A DNA stretch of 64,000 nt. It comes from Chamaecyparis obtusa (lineage: Eukaryota; Streptophyta; Pinopsida; Cupressales; Cupressaceae). Shown here one piece after another: positions 47,426 through 58,524 of this stretch. The stretch is from the NCBI GenBank assembly GCA_027943335.1, contig BSBK01007741.1:816001-880000 (forward strand), given 5' to 3'. Below the pieces are notes generated by a model. It did not search any database. It saw only the letters and a program-made list of their open reading frames with translations, and was not told the DNA's origin. Positions within the stretch are counted from its first letter, which is position 1; each line of letters starts with the position of its first letter. The position numbers were made by a program, and so were the translations under genes.

Positions 47426-48601
47426 TTAGTTTCCAATCAAGTCCTTTAGGATATATGAATCAGGTCCCCATTCTTCATTGATTAGATATGGTCCCAACCA
47501 AATAGGATCAAACTTACTATGTTTACCCTTGTCTTCAACCCTAGCATTCCACATTAGGACCAAATCATTACCTTTAAAACTCCTAACTGTGGTTTTTTTA
47601 TCATACAAATTCTTATATTTTAGCTGAGATTTCAAATTTGTATCATGAGCATCCCTCCTAGATTCATCCAATTGTATCAAATCTTGTAATCTAATCTTCA
47701 TTTCATCATCTTGATCATCATCATATAACTGAATGAACTTGTACATTTGTAGTAAGTTATTTTGTGGTAACCTGGCATGAATACCATACACCAAATCAAA
47801 AGGAGCACATCCAATGGCCTTCTTAATTGTTACTCTATTATCCCATAAAGCTAGTTGTAGTTTGGGGTCCCATGCCTTCTTGTTTGTATCTAGGACTCTT
47901 TTCAAAATTTTAATCAAGCTTTTGTTGCTTGATTCAACCTGACCATTTCCCTGAGGATGATAGGGAGAAGCATAAGAAATTTTGATCCCATACTGTAGAC
48001 AAAAACTAACAAATTCTTTATATCTGAAACACATAGCATTGTCCACAATCATAACCTCAGGGCATCCAAACCTTGTCAATAGATCTTGCATTAGGAAATC
48101 AGTAACCACCTTACTAGTGTCTCTTTTAGTGGGAATTGCTTCCACCCACTTTGTGAAATAATCAGTTGCAACGAGGATCCATGAGTGTCCTCCACTAGAC
48201 TTATTTGGGATTTCTCCTATGAAGTCCATGCCCTATTTTTGAAAAGGGGCCTCAACTATTGTAGGGCTCAGAGGTAAATTGCCACTAAATTTCAACTTTC
48301 TTGAAAACTTCTGGCAAGCATCACATTTTTTGACAAAAGCATGTGTATCTTTGAAAATACTAGGCCACCAGAATCCAGACCTTAGTATCTTATGTGCAGT
48401 AGTCTTGGCCATTTAATGGCCACCACACACACCTTCATTCATTTTTTGCAACAAACTTTTAGCTCTTTGAGGTTCAACACACTTCAGTAGGACACCTTCA
48501 TTACTTCTCCACCATAGTTCACCTTTAATAATCACATACTTCAAAGCATGTAATTTCACAGTTCTCTTTTTGTGGTCATCCATGTTAGAGGGAAGTAACA
48601 A
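47426..48601 (-). pseudogene. F integrase
   Basis: 267 codons are open (48229-47426), with a further in-frame piece upstream. Zinc-binding part: VCGGH, then after a stop KTTAHKILRSGFWWP and CDACQ. Core: MDFIGEIPNKSSGGH (first Asp), VMIVDNAMCFRYKEF (second Asp) and QGNGQVESSNKSLI (Glu), so the catalytic triad is complete. C-terminal part: PFDLVYGIHARLP, KGNDLVLMWNAR and FDPIWLGPYLI. It is closer to the E integrase than to A or C. Broken only near the zinc-binding part. Confidence 0.9.
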
Positions 48602-49110
48602 TTTTTGTAAATATCCAATGATATCCTAATACCATTCACAATAGTCCAAATCACATATGTATGGCCTTTGTTCTTCTTCAAGAACATTGATGTGGTTAGT
48701 ATCTAAATTGCTTTGATCCATAAGTTTTTCTAACCCTAATCCTCTTACTAGCTTTGTGATCTGGATATCAATATTGAACTCCTGGATTCTATTTATTCAT
48801 TTGCACCTTCTCCCTGAGACCTCTTATTGAACCAAGATGTCCTTCATAGTAGCACTAGGAACATATGCAACTACAATTGCCCCAACTAGATAACATCTAA
48901 AAAAATTTATAGCCTTGACTAGTGCATAGGCCTTTTTTCATTTATGTCATATTTTAACTCAGCTGCGTACAAGGATTTGCTGAAAAAGGATATGGGTTTT
49001 TCAAAACCCTCTGAGTTCTTCTACAAAATGACTGCAACAATAGTGTGATACGAAGCAAATGATAAAATCTTAAATGGCTTGTTGAAATCTGGTGACCTTA
49101 ACACAGGGGC
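48602..49110 (-). pseudogene. F gypsy-type RNase H (broken)
   Basis: The domain begins at the end of the RT ORF with FKILSFASYHTIVAVIL, which lacks the catalytic Asp as in A, C and E. The rest (48602-49020) has several stops and frame changes, with short readable parts such as KPISFFSKSLYAAELKYD-like text near 48960. Confidence 0.6.
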
Positions 49111-49990
49111 ACTTTTAATGGCCATCTTGATGTTAGAAAAGGCTTTCTTGGCCTCATCACTCCACTCAATTTTTGCATTTTTCTTGAGCATTTTGGAGAT
49201 AGGGACACTAACTTTAGCAAAGTTTGTGACAAACCTTCTGACAAAATGTATTTGACCAAAGAAAGATTGGATACCTTTAACAGTCCTTGGTAATGGTACT
49301 TTATCAATTGCTACCACCCTTTTAGGATCGATCTTGACTCCATCCTTGGATAGAATGTGTCTAAAAAGTTTACCCTCAGTAACCCCAAAAGCACACTTTC
49401 TCAAGTTAAGGGAAACCCCATACTCTGAGGCTCTTACAAAAAAAATTTCCAAGTGGCCACAATGTTGATCTTTCTTCTTTGAATACACTATCAATTCATC
49501 CTGATAAACAACAAGAAATTTGACTATAAAATCTATAAATGCTACATCCATGGCTCTTTGAAAGGTAGCCCCACCATTGGTTAAACCAAAATGCATCCTA
49601 ACATAAAAATAAGTACCCCATGGAGTAGTGAATGCAGTTTTGAACTATTCTATTTCCTTGACAACAACTTGGTTGTAACCTAAAAAACCATCCATCATAG
49701 ACATCAATTCAAATCTAGTGACTCTTTGCAACATGGCTTCCATGTTTGGTAGACCATAATTGTCCTTTAAAGAATTTATGTTCAGATTTTTAAAATCCAT
49801 AGAGAGTCTAATGTCTCCATTCTTCTTTCTCACTGGGACAAGATTAGAGACCCATGTTGAATGTCTAATAGGCTAAATGATGTCTGCATCAATCATCTTT
49901 TTCAACTCATCCTGCATCTTGGGAGCCAACGTAGGGTTGACAGGTCTCATCTTTTGTCTAAAAGGTTTGTTATTCTCCTTCAAAGGGATT
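49021..49990 (-). pseudogene. F reverse transcriptase (active site altered)
   Basis: Two in-frame open pieces (49833-49645 and 49596-49021). First: IRLSMDFKNLNINSLKDNY and MMDGFLGYNQVVV. Second: HFGLTNGGATFQRAM, then VVYQDELIVYSKK, where YLDD should stand: the box is YQDE, so the second Asp of the active site is Glu. LNLRKCAFGVTEGKLF and VKGIQSFFGQIHFVRRF follow. The changes and stops make it inactive. Confidence 0.88.
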
Positions 49991-49995
49991 TCATG

Positions 49996-50367
49996 CTAGA
50001 ATAAGTCTTCTCCATATGCATTCAAGTCATCATAAGACCAAGCAAAGACATGCCTATATTTTTTAAGAAGGTTTATTAATGATTTTCTTATTTTTGGAGT
50101 CAAACTTCCCCCAATATATACATTTTTGGGGGCTTCCCCTATCCCTAGGTTTACTTCTTCTACACCTTTAGGCTTTCTTAAAATATTTTCTTGAAAAGAA
50201 CTATCATGATTATCAAATGCTCTTTCTAGCACTACCAAACCCTTTGGGACCTTATTAGTTTTGAGCTGCAAGACCTCTTTCCCAAGGATGGTATCTTGAT
50301 TATCTGAAGTTTTAACATGTTCACCAAAATCTATCTCCTTGTCTCTAGAATTTGCATCATAATGCAA
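49996..50367 (-). pseudogene. F linker between aRNH and RT
   Basis: 123 open codons, acidic, with LQLKTNKVPKGLVVLERAF, matching IQLKGNSIPKGLVELERLF in E (59080-59487), then INLLKKYRHVFAWSYDDLN, the usual lead into gypsy RT. It shows that E and F share this part of the polyprotein. Confidence 0.8.
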
Positions 50368-50399
50368 AAATATTAAAATATCCAGATCATCCTCAAAAA

Positions 50400-50900
50400 C
50401 CTACCAGTTTTCAAAATTATCTGGTATAGAAGGCCTAGTTTGGACCTCAACCTTAGATATCCCTACAAAAGTGATATCATTTGGCCTCAAAGAAATGTTT
50501 TCCAGTAAATCAACCATCCTATTATGGCCTCTATCCATCCAATCAATACAAAAAGCATCAAATTATTCTATCTCATCCCAAACAACATTTCTATATTGTT
50601 TTAACCTTTTATTCCTTGATGCATATTTTGATTTTATTTGAGACACAACCAATTCTGAATCTCCAATAACTCTGAGATTTTTTATCCTTTTTTTTTAGGA
50701 AAATCTTAGTCCTATCAATAGAGCCTCATATTCTGCAGTGTTATTTGTACAAGAAAATAATAGGGTGAAGGAAAACTTAAAGTTTTTTCAGAAGGGGAAA
50801 TCAGTAACACACCTACACTAGATCCCTCTTTAGAGCTTTCACCATCAAAATACATGGTCCAAAGGTCATTCTAACTTGTAACATTACCTTCATCCTTAGC
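50400..50900 (-). pseudogene. F archaeal-type RNase H (aRNH), before RT (broken)
   Basis: The minus strand reads WTMYFDGESSKEGSSVGVLL at about 50810-50870 with the catalytic Asp, then, after a frame change, NNTAEYEALLIGLRF. Later come ELVVSQIKSKYASRNKRLKQ-type text and WDEIE. This is the second RNase H of the Tat lineage, but it lies before RT, unlike A and C. Confidence 0.78.
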
Positions 50901-51089
50901 TAAGAGAGGAGGTTTAGCTTCTTTTTCATTTTCACTACTCTATACTTGAAAGGAATTTATATCAGTATCCAAGAAACAATTCATGTTATTATCATTGGTT
51001 TCTTCCTCAATCATATGAGGGGTTCTAACTTCCCTGAATGCTTTAATGCTCTCACCAGTGATGTTAAATGTAGCATAAGATAAATCACA

Positions 51090-51323
51090 CTAGATGCTAC
51101 CTCCCATTGCTACACTCCACTTTTTTAATAGCAACATTTCATATTGGGTAGGTATGTCAACAACTAAAACACTCATAGTCAGTTGTTTCTCTAGATAGGC
51201 AGAAAGGCTATAGGGCAAGGCTCTGATTATTCCAATTACTGGCACTTCTATGGAATCCATAGCTTGGCATCTCCCATGGGGAGTGTCAACTTGGAATCCG
51301 ATTAACCTCAAGATTTCAGCAGG
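51090..51323 (-). pseudogene. F protease, 3' part, cut by E
   Basis: VTPAEILRLIGFQVDTPHGRCQ then VLVVDIPTQYEMLLLKKWSVAMGG corresponds to the end of the E protease (LTILVADILASYGMLL then FCRDLGG). The active site would be right of 51323, past element E. The ATG at 51344 lies in E and is accidental. Confidence 0.7.
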
Positions 51324-52120
51324 TGTTACCTTCATTTTTCTCAAATCCTGGTTTTATTCTTGGTTAGTAGAAGTCTTTAAGTTGAAGTTGAAGTTGAACT
51401 TTGTTAAGTTGGTTCAAGTTCAAGTTCAACCCATTACCGCTTCTGAGCCTTAAAATGCTCATGCTTGCCTATCCCTCAAAAAGTTTGTCGGTCTCAAAGA
51501 TGAGCCTGAACTTGAACATAGTCCTGAACCTTAAGTTAGTTCAAGTTTAAGTTCACATTTGTAATATGATAACTTATGCACAAAGAATTCGACAGGGTTG
51601 TTTTCTTTGCCAAAAATGAGGTTTCTATTTGTAGCACTCCGAGTGTTTATTAAATTTTGGAAATTGTCATACAAAGATGCTCTCATTCAACTAGATGGCT
51701 CATGCATGTGAAAGATTGAAAATTATAGTTGACAGCATGATGTAGAGGGAGTCATTAATATTCAGATATGGTGATCAGGGATTTTCCTTAGGAATTAAGT
51801 TATTCATGCTGAAATAGCTAGTGGATTAATTAAGTTCAGTCGGACATGTCAAATCAATCATTCTTCCATTAAAACATTTATTGTGGACATGCTTTGAAGA
51901 TTTATGAATGATCCTACAAGACATTTGTGAATAAATGAAGAATGATTAAGGCTTCTCTGTTAGTTGTTTTTTTGGAGAAGGAGGAGTGATGGAATTGGGA
52001 TTGAGAAATTTGCAGAAAGCTAGTGCACAAAACATTTGGTGAGTTATCTTTCCCCTTTGCAGTTTCAGTTTTCAGTGCCTCTTTCAATGTTGCAAATCTT
52101 TTCTATTCATATTTGGTAAG

Positions 52121-55100
52121 ATGTCATTGTTTCATCAAAAAAATTTGAAAGAGGAGAGTAGAACCCACATGTTAGTTTCTCTTCCAAACATAGGTGATAC
52201 CTTCTTGTTGAATGCAAACCTAGGAGAACTTTGTGATAGAGCCCGAAATTCTTTCGAGGGTTCTTTTTCTAGGAAATTAGCAGGAAGTGGTCCTTTAGAT
52301 GCCGTTACATTTCCTCCAGCTCTCATTTGCCCCAAACTAGTGTTGGAGTGTGCTAACAAATATGACACTAAGAATAGATGTATTAAGGATACGTCAGGAG
52401 AAATCTTGGTAAAAATCAATCGAGAGACATTAATGGTGGCCCTAAGAATTCCAGTAAGGAACCGTATGAACCATGGACCTATGAGGAAGAAGATCATGTG
52501 TATGAGGCTGATAAGAAAAAATATAGCTCCTTGATAGCCCAGGTATGGCTTAAAAAACCAGAGAAAGGAAGATCTAGGCTGCCAAAGCCACTCAGAATTG
52601 AACACTTCCAAAAAGATATAGCCAATATGGTGCTTCTTCTAAATAGGGTGAAAGGAAATCCCCATGCATTTCATTGGGAAAATTGGATGTAATGTTTCAT
52701 CCAGAACATCATAGAAGGGGATAAGTTTATTGATTGGGCTGACTTGATAGCTGAAAAGCTCCACAAAGAACTCTTAAATGTGACAAATTTGACTACATTT
52801 TATGTCTTCCTACCTTGTTTATGTCTTAGCATGTTGCTGAGCCTAGGAAGGATAACCTCATGAATTATGGACAAGTGATATGAGAATATATGATTACTTC
52901 ACATGCTTACAAAAGGAGAAGTTCTCCAGTGTGTTCAAAACTGTAAATGACAGATTTTCAGGAAGGTTAGTTTTTGAGTTAAGAGGGTAAGAAAATTGTA
53001 GGCTTTCTAAGGAAGCTAAGCAGGTGATTAATGTTTATGGCTATTATTTAATACAGTTTCCAATATTTACTTATTTGAGGGTTGGAGCATTTGATGAAGA
53101 GCCCCTACGGCTCCCTAGATTTTTTTTAGATGATGTAGTCCTAATGGAGCTATGCAGGCAGCTTGTTCTAGTTGAACAAAAATCTGGGACCCCAAAGAAG
53201 TCCTTGGGTGTTCTCTTCCCTATTGAGTTAGGGTACTACAAATGCAAAAGCTTCCAAGATGCTATGGCTATCAAAGAAGAATTAGACACTTTCTATTTAC
53301 AAACTTATACTCCCATGGTTAATTTTGATTATAGAGGCTTTGTAAGAGAAAATCTTAATGTCCCAGAGACATTCATGCACATGCCTAAGCTAGAATATTT
53401 TTGGGTCAACTATTCTGATGAGCTAGAGGTAAGGAAAAGACTCTGGTCCTAGCTAACTTTGAAGCAGATCGTCACCTTCAAGCTAGAGATGGATACAGAC
53501 AGGATAGAGGAAGATAGTGACATTGATGTTGTAGATTCCCAATACTCAGAGAAGGTCAAAGCCCTCCCAATTCCTGAGTTAGATTGGAAGGAGCTAGAAT
53601 AAGATGATTTGCACAAAAAAATGAAAAGGGTGATTGAAAGAACAAAATCATGTTTGGTGAAGGAAAGAATCCCTGTTGCTCCTTTGCAATCAACAAAGAA
53701 ACAAATAAAAATCAAGATGAATTCAACCAAGAGGACTTCTATTTTAACTAACTTAAGTATTGATCAATCTTGTGCAAGAAAACCTAAACCTGAAGTTGAA
53801 CCTGAACTTGGACCAATTTCTTCACAAGTTCAAGTTCAAGTTCAAGTTCAACATCATCCTAAACCCGAAGTCTGAGTGACCAGATCAAGTCAAAGGGTAA
53901 AGGAAAAGGTTCAGAGGTAGAGAGTTACTCCCAGTGTCATTATGGATTTAGATTCATTAGACCCTAATCCAAAGGTAGTTCTAGTTGAAGACCATAGGGT
54001 ACCTGAGATGGCTGATGATCAACATATGCAAGAGGAAATAGGAGAGACTCCGAAAGACTCGTTAGCTCTGCTGAGTAACTATGATACTCAAAAGAAATCC
54101 TCTACTACCCCACCATGGTTGGAGACCCCAGTAGCTAAGAAAAGGAATATGGTTCATTTATTAGTACCTATTGATAATGTAGTAAGCAGGTATCTGGGAA
54201 AATCTTCTAAGGTTAAGAAAATGAAGATGGAATCTAGAATCAGTTTTGATGAAAGTAGCAGTCACTAGATGGCTGAGATTACAAAGCCTAAAGAGGATAG
54301 AGCTAAAGGAGAGGCTTCAGTCTAGGATTTTCAAATATCCAAGGTGGATTTAGGGAGAGACACCAGAGCCACTGATATGAGGTTTTTCGAGGTATCAAAC
54401 AAGAAAATTGCTAGTAGAGTCTAGAAGGATGCCAAGGATAAATAGGAAATGAAGGAGGCTATGAAGAGTATGGCCTAGTATATCAATGCTATTCAACATC
54501 CTGAACCTTTCCCTCTGAGTGAGATGCCAGCCTCCATTCACATGAAATCCCTTGATAATCAATGGTTTCTTAACCAGGTTCAATGAAGCAAGGTGATGAG
54601 CAAGGCATTTGATGATTGGGTGGAGTGCATAAAAGCAGAGGTTGTCAAGAAGCTAAGTCATCTAGATCAAACTCATAGTGAAGGAGATCACCTAGTAAAG
54701 AAAGTAGGAGCCAGCATTGAAGAATGGGAGCTAGAAAAGACTACCTAGACCAAAGAGCTCCATTGGATTGAAGAAGTTGAGGAATACAGCTTGCAAAAGT
54801 TCCTTATGGAGAGGCCAGTACTAGGACTGGATGACATAGTTCTTTATGTTTTAAAAGAAAGCATAGAATGGAGTAATGAGGCTATGGCTATGGGAATCTC
54901 CAAGGTAAAAGATCTCATGAAGGGGCTGAGAATGATCAAAGAAATCATTTCTAATGATATAAAGTGGATTGATGAGCAGTGCCAGCAAGCTCAAGAGGTG
55001 TCAGATAAAATGGTTGAGTAGGTAATCAAAGAGGTAAACACCTAGTTTGATGAGCTCAAAAGGATGAAGTCACCCATAAATGAGCATTTCATGAAAATTG

Positions 55101-55303
55101 CCTGGATGGAATCGATGATGATCCTTCAGCAAAATCATTTGGTTATGCACACAGAAAAGAGAGCTGAGGTTAAAAGGGAGAAAGAATTATGGAAATAGAG
55201 GATTGATGTTATCAGTTTGCCACATCAACTAGTCATATCCACATTTAATGCCATATTTGAAGATTGGAAGGTAGTGCAACTTGCAGTGACCTCAACTCCT
55301 TAA
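52121..55303 (+). pseudogene. E U3 ORF: 1061-codon ORF of unknown function inside the LTR
   Basis: Starts at ATG 52121 (MSLFHQKNLKEES) and ends at TAA 55303 in the same frame, with stops and a short frame change at about 52450-52700 that the second copy (63061) lacks. N-terminal half: LLNANLGELC, then IEHFQKDIA, HAFHWENWM, FIDWADLIAEKL, then LRVGAFDEEPLRLPRFF and GVLFPIELGYYK. The middle has Lys/Glu-rich text and a QVQVQVQ run. The C-terminal half is rich in Lys, Glu and Gln, probably coiled coil (KVKDLMKGLRMIKEI). It is homologous to the F U3 ORF. Being 3' of pol in the genomic RNA and 5' of the TATA box, it would be a last ORF of the transcript. No known domain was recognised. Confidence 0.68.
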
Positions 55304-56047
55304 CCGTCAGAGACACTTGGCAATATTTGGAAGACATTTTTGCACCCAGTCCAATTTTTATGCTTAATTCTTAGAATAGTTATTAGATCTAGTAGGATTT
55401 ACTTTCAAGTAAGACAATTTTACTAAGTTAGTTGTTGAAGCCCTACGTGGCTATTTAAGAAAAAAATTTAAACTATTTATGGGTTTGGCTCTTTGAGTTT
55501 GAGAGAAATTATTTTCTAAAAACTTTACTTCAAGTTTTCTGAATACTGATATTACAGAATGTATGGAATATCTTGTGGTGTTATGTATATGTCTAAGCTT
55601 TTAAAATGATAAATACTATTGTTTATCTTATGTGATTTATTTTCTTGTGGAAATAAGTTGTGTTGAATGAATATTAGCTATGATATGGATGGATTCTATG
55701 CTTATAAGTGACAGAGAGAATTGTTATTGAAGTTCAGATTTAACAAATTCAAAGTTTGAAATTGTGATAGAAGTAGGTATTTTCTCTAAAATCTACACAT
55801 TATTTTCCATGTTGATGGACTGAATGTTCTCCTTAAGTGTTTTCTGGTGAAAAGCACACATGATGTTATTTTTCTATGCTTGATAAGATCATATTGAAAA
55901 TCTTTCTAGAAGGTAGTTGCACCTTATAATTTGTAGAGAGTTTTCTTTTAGCAACTCATTTGTTAGTATTAAGATTTTTCTCTTCTTTCCATTCTTTAAA
56001 GAGGTCTGAGATTAATTTAGAGAAAAGGGAAAAATTGTATGCTAACA
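55304..56047 (+). other. End of E LTR: TATA region and R-U5, no gene
   Basis: A TATA-like CTATTTAAG at 55451-55459 follows the U3 ORF stop by 150 bases. The rest is gene-free and rich in T up to the LTR end TGCTAACA. Confidence 0.6.
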
Positions 56048-56052
56048 GTTTT

Positions 56053-56070
56053 TGGTGACTCTGCTGGGGA
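56053..56070 (+). promoter_or_regulatory. Primer binding site of E
   Basis: TGGTGACTCTGCTGGGGA, five bases after the LTR end. I recall TGGCGACTC.GCTGGGGA as a common site of Tat/Ogre-type elements, with a tRNA-Arg primer proposed; the tRNA is not checked here. Its place just before gag supports a long LTR. Confidence 0.75.
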
Positions 56071-56118
56071 GCATCTAAGGATAGACCAAGATTGGTGTTT
56101 TGCATTCAATGATCAACT

Positions 56119-56637
56119 ATGGTGTTACCTTCTGAAGTTATCCCTGGTCGACAAGAACTTCCTCCTATTTTGCATCTAGGCCTTGATTTTTCTAATACTC
56201 AAGAGGATTTAATCACTGACCTTAATGCAACAGCTTGGAAATTGAGAGAAAACAATCATCAATACCATCAAGTAAGGTTATTCCTTGAGGAAGAGGAAGA
56301 AATTGGAGAGTGGCTCAGAGGCTTTCCTATAGTCCAAGAGGCTGTTGTAGTTGACAGGGCAGTCTGAAGGCCTTGAGAATAATTGGTTCTTCTATATGTT
56401 TCAGTTCAACTCAATAAGTTGGCTGGTAAGAGATTTACAAGGGGAGATATAGAAAAAGGTCTTTTAGATTCTGATTTTGAAGATCTAGCCAAACTTGATT
56501 TTAAGCCCCAGACTCCTTCTAGGTGAAGATAGTATAAGACTGCTAGTAGACCTTCTTCTCTCACTAAGTCTCCTCCTATAACTACTTTTAGTTCCTTGGT
56601 CTCAAGAACCTTAACTCCTACTTTTGTAAATTTATAG
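56119..56637 (+). pseudogene. E leader ORF or N-terminal gag (broken)
   Basis: Begins MVLPSEVIPGRQELPP, has an acidic run LEEEEEIGEWL, then stops and continues in the same frame with VQLNKLAGKRFTRGDIEKGLL to a TAG at 56635. It lies 48 bases after the primer site and ends 24 bases before the next start. It may be the N-terminal part of gag out of frame with the rest, or a small separate ORF. Confidence 0.5.
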
Positions 56638-56660
56638 CCCTTGAATTTATCTTACCTACC

Positions 56661-58087
56661 ATGGCACAAAATCAGCCCTGGGGTGCTACCATAGGGCCTT
56701 TAAGCTTAGGAGAAAATCTAGGAAACCTACCTAAAGGTTGTGACATCCTACCCAAATTTAGTGGTGATGGAAAGAAAACCCCTGAGGATCACTTGAATGC
56801 TTTCTTTATAGCATGTGGAGTTTTAACAGTGGGTACTCCAGATGTGGTTGTCAGGCTTTTTTTTTTACCTTAACTGAGGCTGCAGCTGAGTGGTTTCACA
56901 GTTTACCACATGCCTCCATTACTGACTGGGATTCTATGAAAACAACATTTGAGACTAGGTTTAAATTGGCTGATGATGCAAATACCCTTTTGATTCAATT
57001 AAGTCAAATGAAGAAGGAGATTCAAGTATCCATGAGGGAGTTTGTGGAAAGATTCAATAAGGGAATTCAAGTGATTCCAGCTGCGAGTAGAACCAATGAT
57101 GAAAATTAGAAAGGATTTTTCTTAAATTCTATGCTTCCTAATTTAGTATTTCATTTAAAAAGAACTAGGCCAGACACCTTAGTGGCTACTCAGACTCTTG
57201 CCATTGAACTGGAGGATGACCTCATAACAAGTGGAAAATGGATAAAAGATGTTCAAGCATCCATCTCTCAACCTTCTACCTCCTCATCATCAGACCCTAT
57301 AATTCAAAGACTGATGAATGGCTTGATAACCATCAAGCGACAATTGCCTAAAACTACCAGTCCCTATCAAGATATTCCACGTAAATATCTGACTCAGGGA
57401 CCCTCAAACTTGGGAAAACAATTTAATTTGCCTCTTGCTCAGCAGAGAGTGCAAATTGAACCTCCACCAAATAAAAGAAACATGTGTGTTTTCCATCTTA
57501 CCGATGAGCATGAGGAAGTTTCATACCCTTAAAACATAAGACATGCACAACTAGAAGCTAAGAAGGAAGAAGCAGCAAAGGTGACTATTGAAGACATATC
57601 CTCTGAGGTTCTTGGTGACTCTGGAAACTTTTACCTTGAATATGAACCAGACTCCGAAAGGGGGGGAGACATATTGGTAACTTTAGAGGATACCTCTTGC
57701 TCAATTTTGACAAGAAATTGGCATGGAGGAAAAGTGAGTAATTGGATGAATGCAACAACTAAATGTAGTGAAGGGCAGGTTAGTGATCATCCAAAGATCC
57801 TAAAAGCAAGTAGTCTGGAGGAACAAGTCATGAAAAGGTCTAAATTTGATTCCCCTTTTATTATAGTTGATTTTTGTAAAACTTCAAAAGTGCAAATTTT
57901 GGCTGCAGAATATCTAAAAATGAATCCCTGGGAGTTAGATAAATTGGTTAGTTATGTCAAAGGTTCTCCTACCAAACCTAAGGCTCAATAGACAAACAAT
58001 GCACATTTTAAAAGATAGTATATAAAGAAGGAAGAGACAGTTGAGAAAAAGCCTACTGAGAAGCCCATTCCTACTATTCCTTTTAGC
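56661..58087 (+). pseudogene. E gag (frameshifted)
   Basis: Starts MAQNQPWGATIGPLSLG and has the gag pattern PKFSGDGKKTPEDHLNAFF, then AAAEWFHSLPHASITDW and FETRFKLADD. A run of Ts at 56856-56866 marks a frame change between the first 65 codons and the rest (56870 on). After stops at 57107 and 57530 the same frame runs to the protease. No zinc knuckle with complete ligands was seen, though CVFHLTDEHEEVSYP (57483-57527) looks like a decayed CHHC knuckle. Confidence 0.8.
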
Positions 58088-58510
58088 TTGAAACTTGAAC
58101 CTTTCTATGCATCCCTATTCATTCATTATTTCAAATTAAACAATTGTATCATTGATTCAGGGGCTTTAGATAATATTATGCCTTCATTTGTGGCCAAAGC
58201 ATTAGATCTCCCTATGACTAATATCTTTGGACATTGCTATTTTATGGATGCCAAACAAGTCCTACTCCTAGGTCAAATTAAGGACACCCAAGTTGCTTTG
58301 GCAGCTTTCCCAGATAAGAGATTGAAATTAACCATCTTAGTAGCTGATATTCTAGCCAGCTATGGTATGCTTCTAAGAAAAACCTTTTGTAGAGATCTAG
58401 GTGGAAAAATAAAATTGGATTGGTCCCAGGCCATAGTTCCTATAGGTAATAAGAAAGTTACTCTTCTTCCAGAACCCAAATCCAAATACACAGTTTTTCC
58501 TTTAGAAGAC
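58088..58510 (+). pseudogene. E aspartic protease
   Basis: NNCIIDSGALDNIMPSFV holds the active-site DSG; LTILVADILASYGMLL and FCRDLGGKIKLDW close the fold (ILG replaced by GMLL). Open throughout. It shares its frame with gag; the following aRNH is in another frame, the shift lying at about 58510-58560. It would cut the polyprotein. Confidence 0.82.
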
Positions 58511-58524
58511 CTAAATCCCAGATC

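Larger units (their letters stand above)
21950..51323 (-). mobile_element. Element F: Tat-like retrotransposon with giant LTR, split by C and cut by E
   Basis: On the minus strand, from right to left: protease (cut by E at 51323/51324), archaeal-type RNase H, RT, RNase H, integrase, then a 3' LTR starting at 47205 that contains a 1230-codon ORF and is split by C at 23753/42986. The gag and 5' LTR would lie beyond E, right of the window. Removing C leaves about 10 kb of F in view. The left end is not exactly located; A coding text ends near 21840. Confidence 0.75.
51324..56047 (+). repeat. 5' LTR of E, 4724 bp, containing a long ORF
   Basis: Starts TGTTACCTTC and ends TGCTAACA, five bases before the primer site. 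The first 1.7 kb is repeated at 62265-64000. It includes a gene-free head (51324-52120) rich in 'aagttcaagttc' words, the U3 ORF, a TATA box and about 600 bp of R-U5. Confidence 0.78.

Noticed and set aside
52135..52611. 158-codon minus-strand ORF
   Set aside because: Opposite strand of the E U3 ORF; the sense frame is conserved with F, this one is not.
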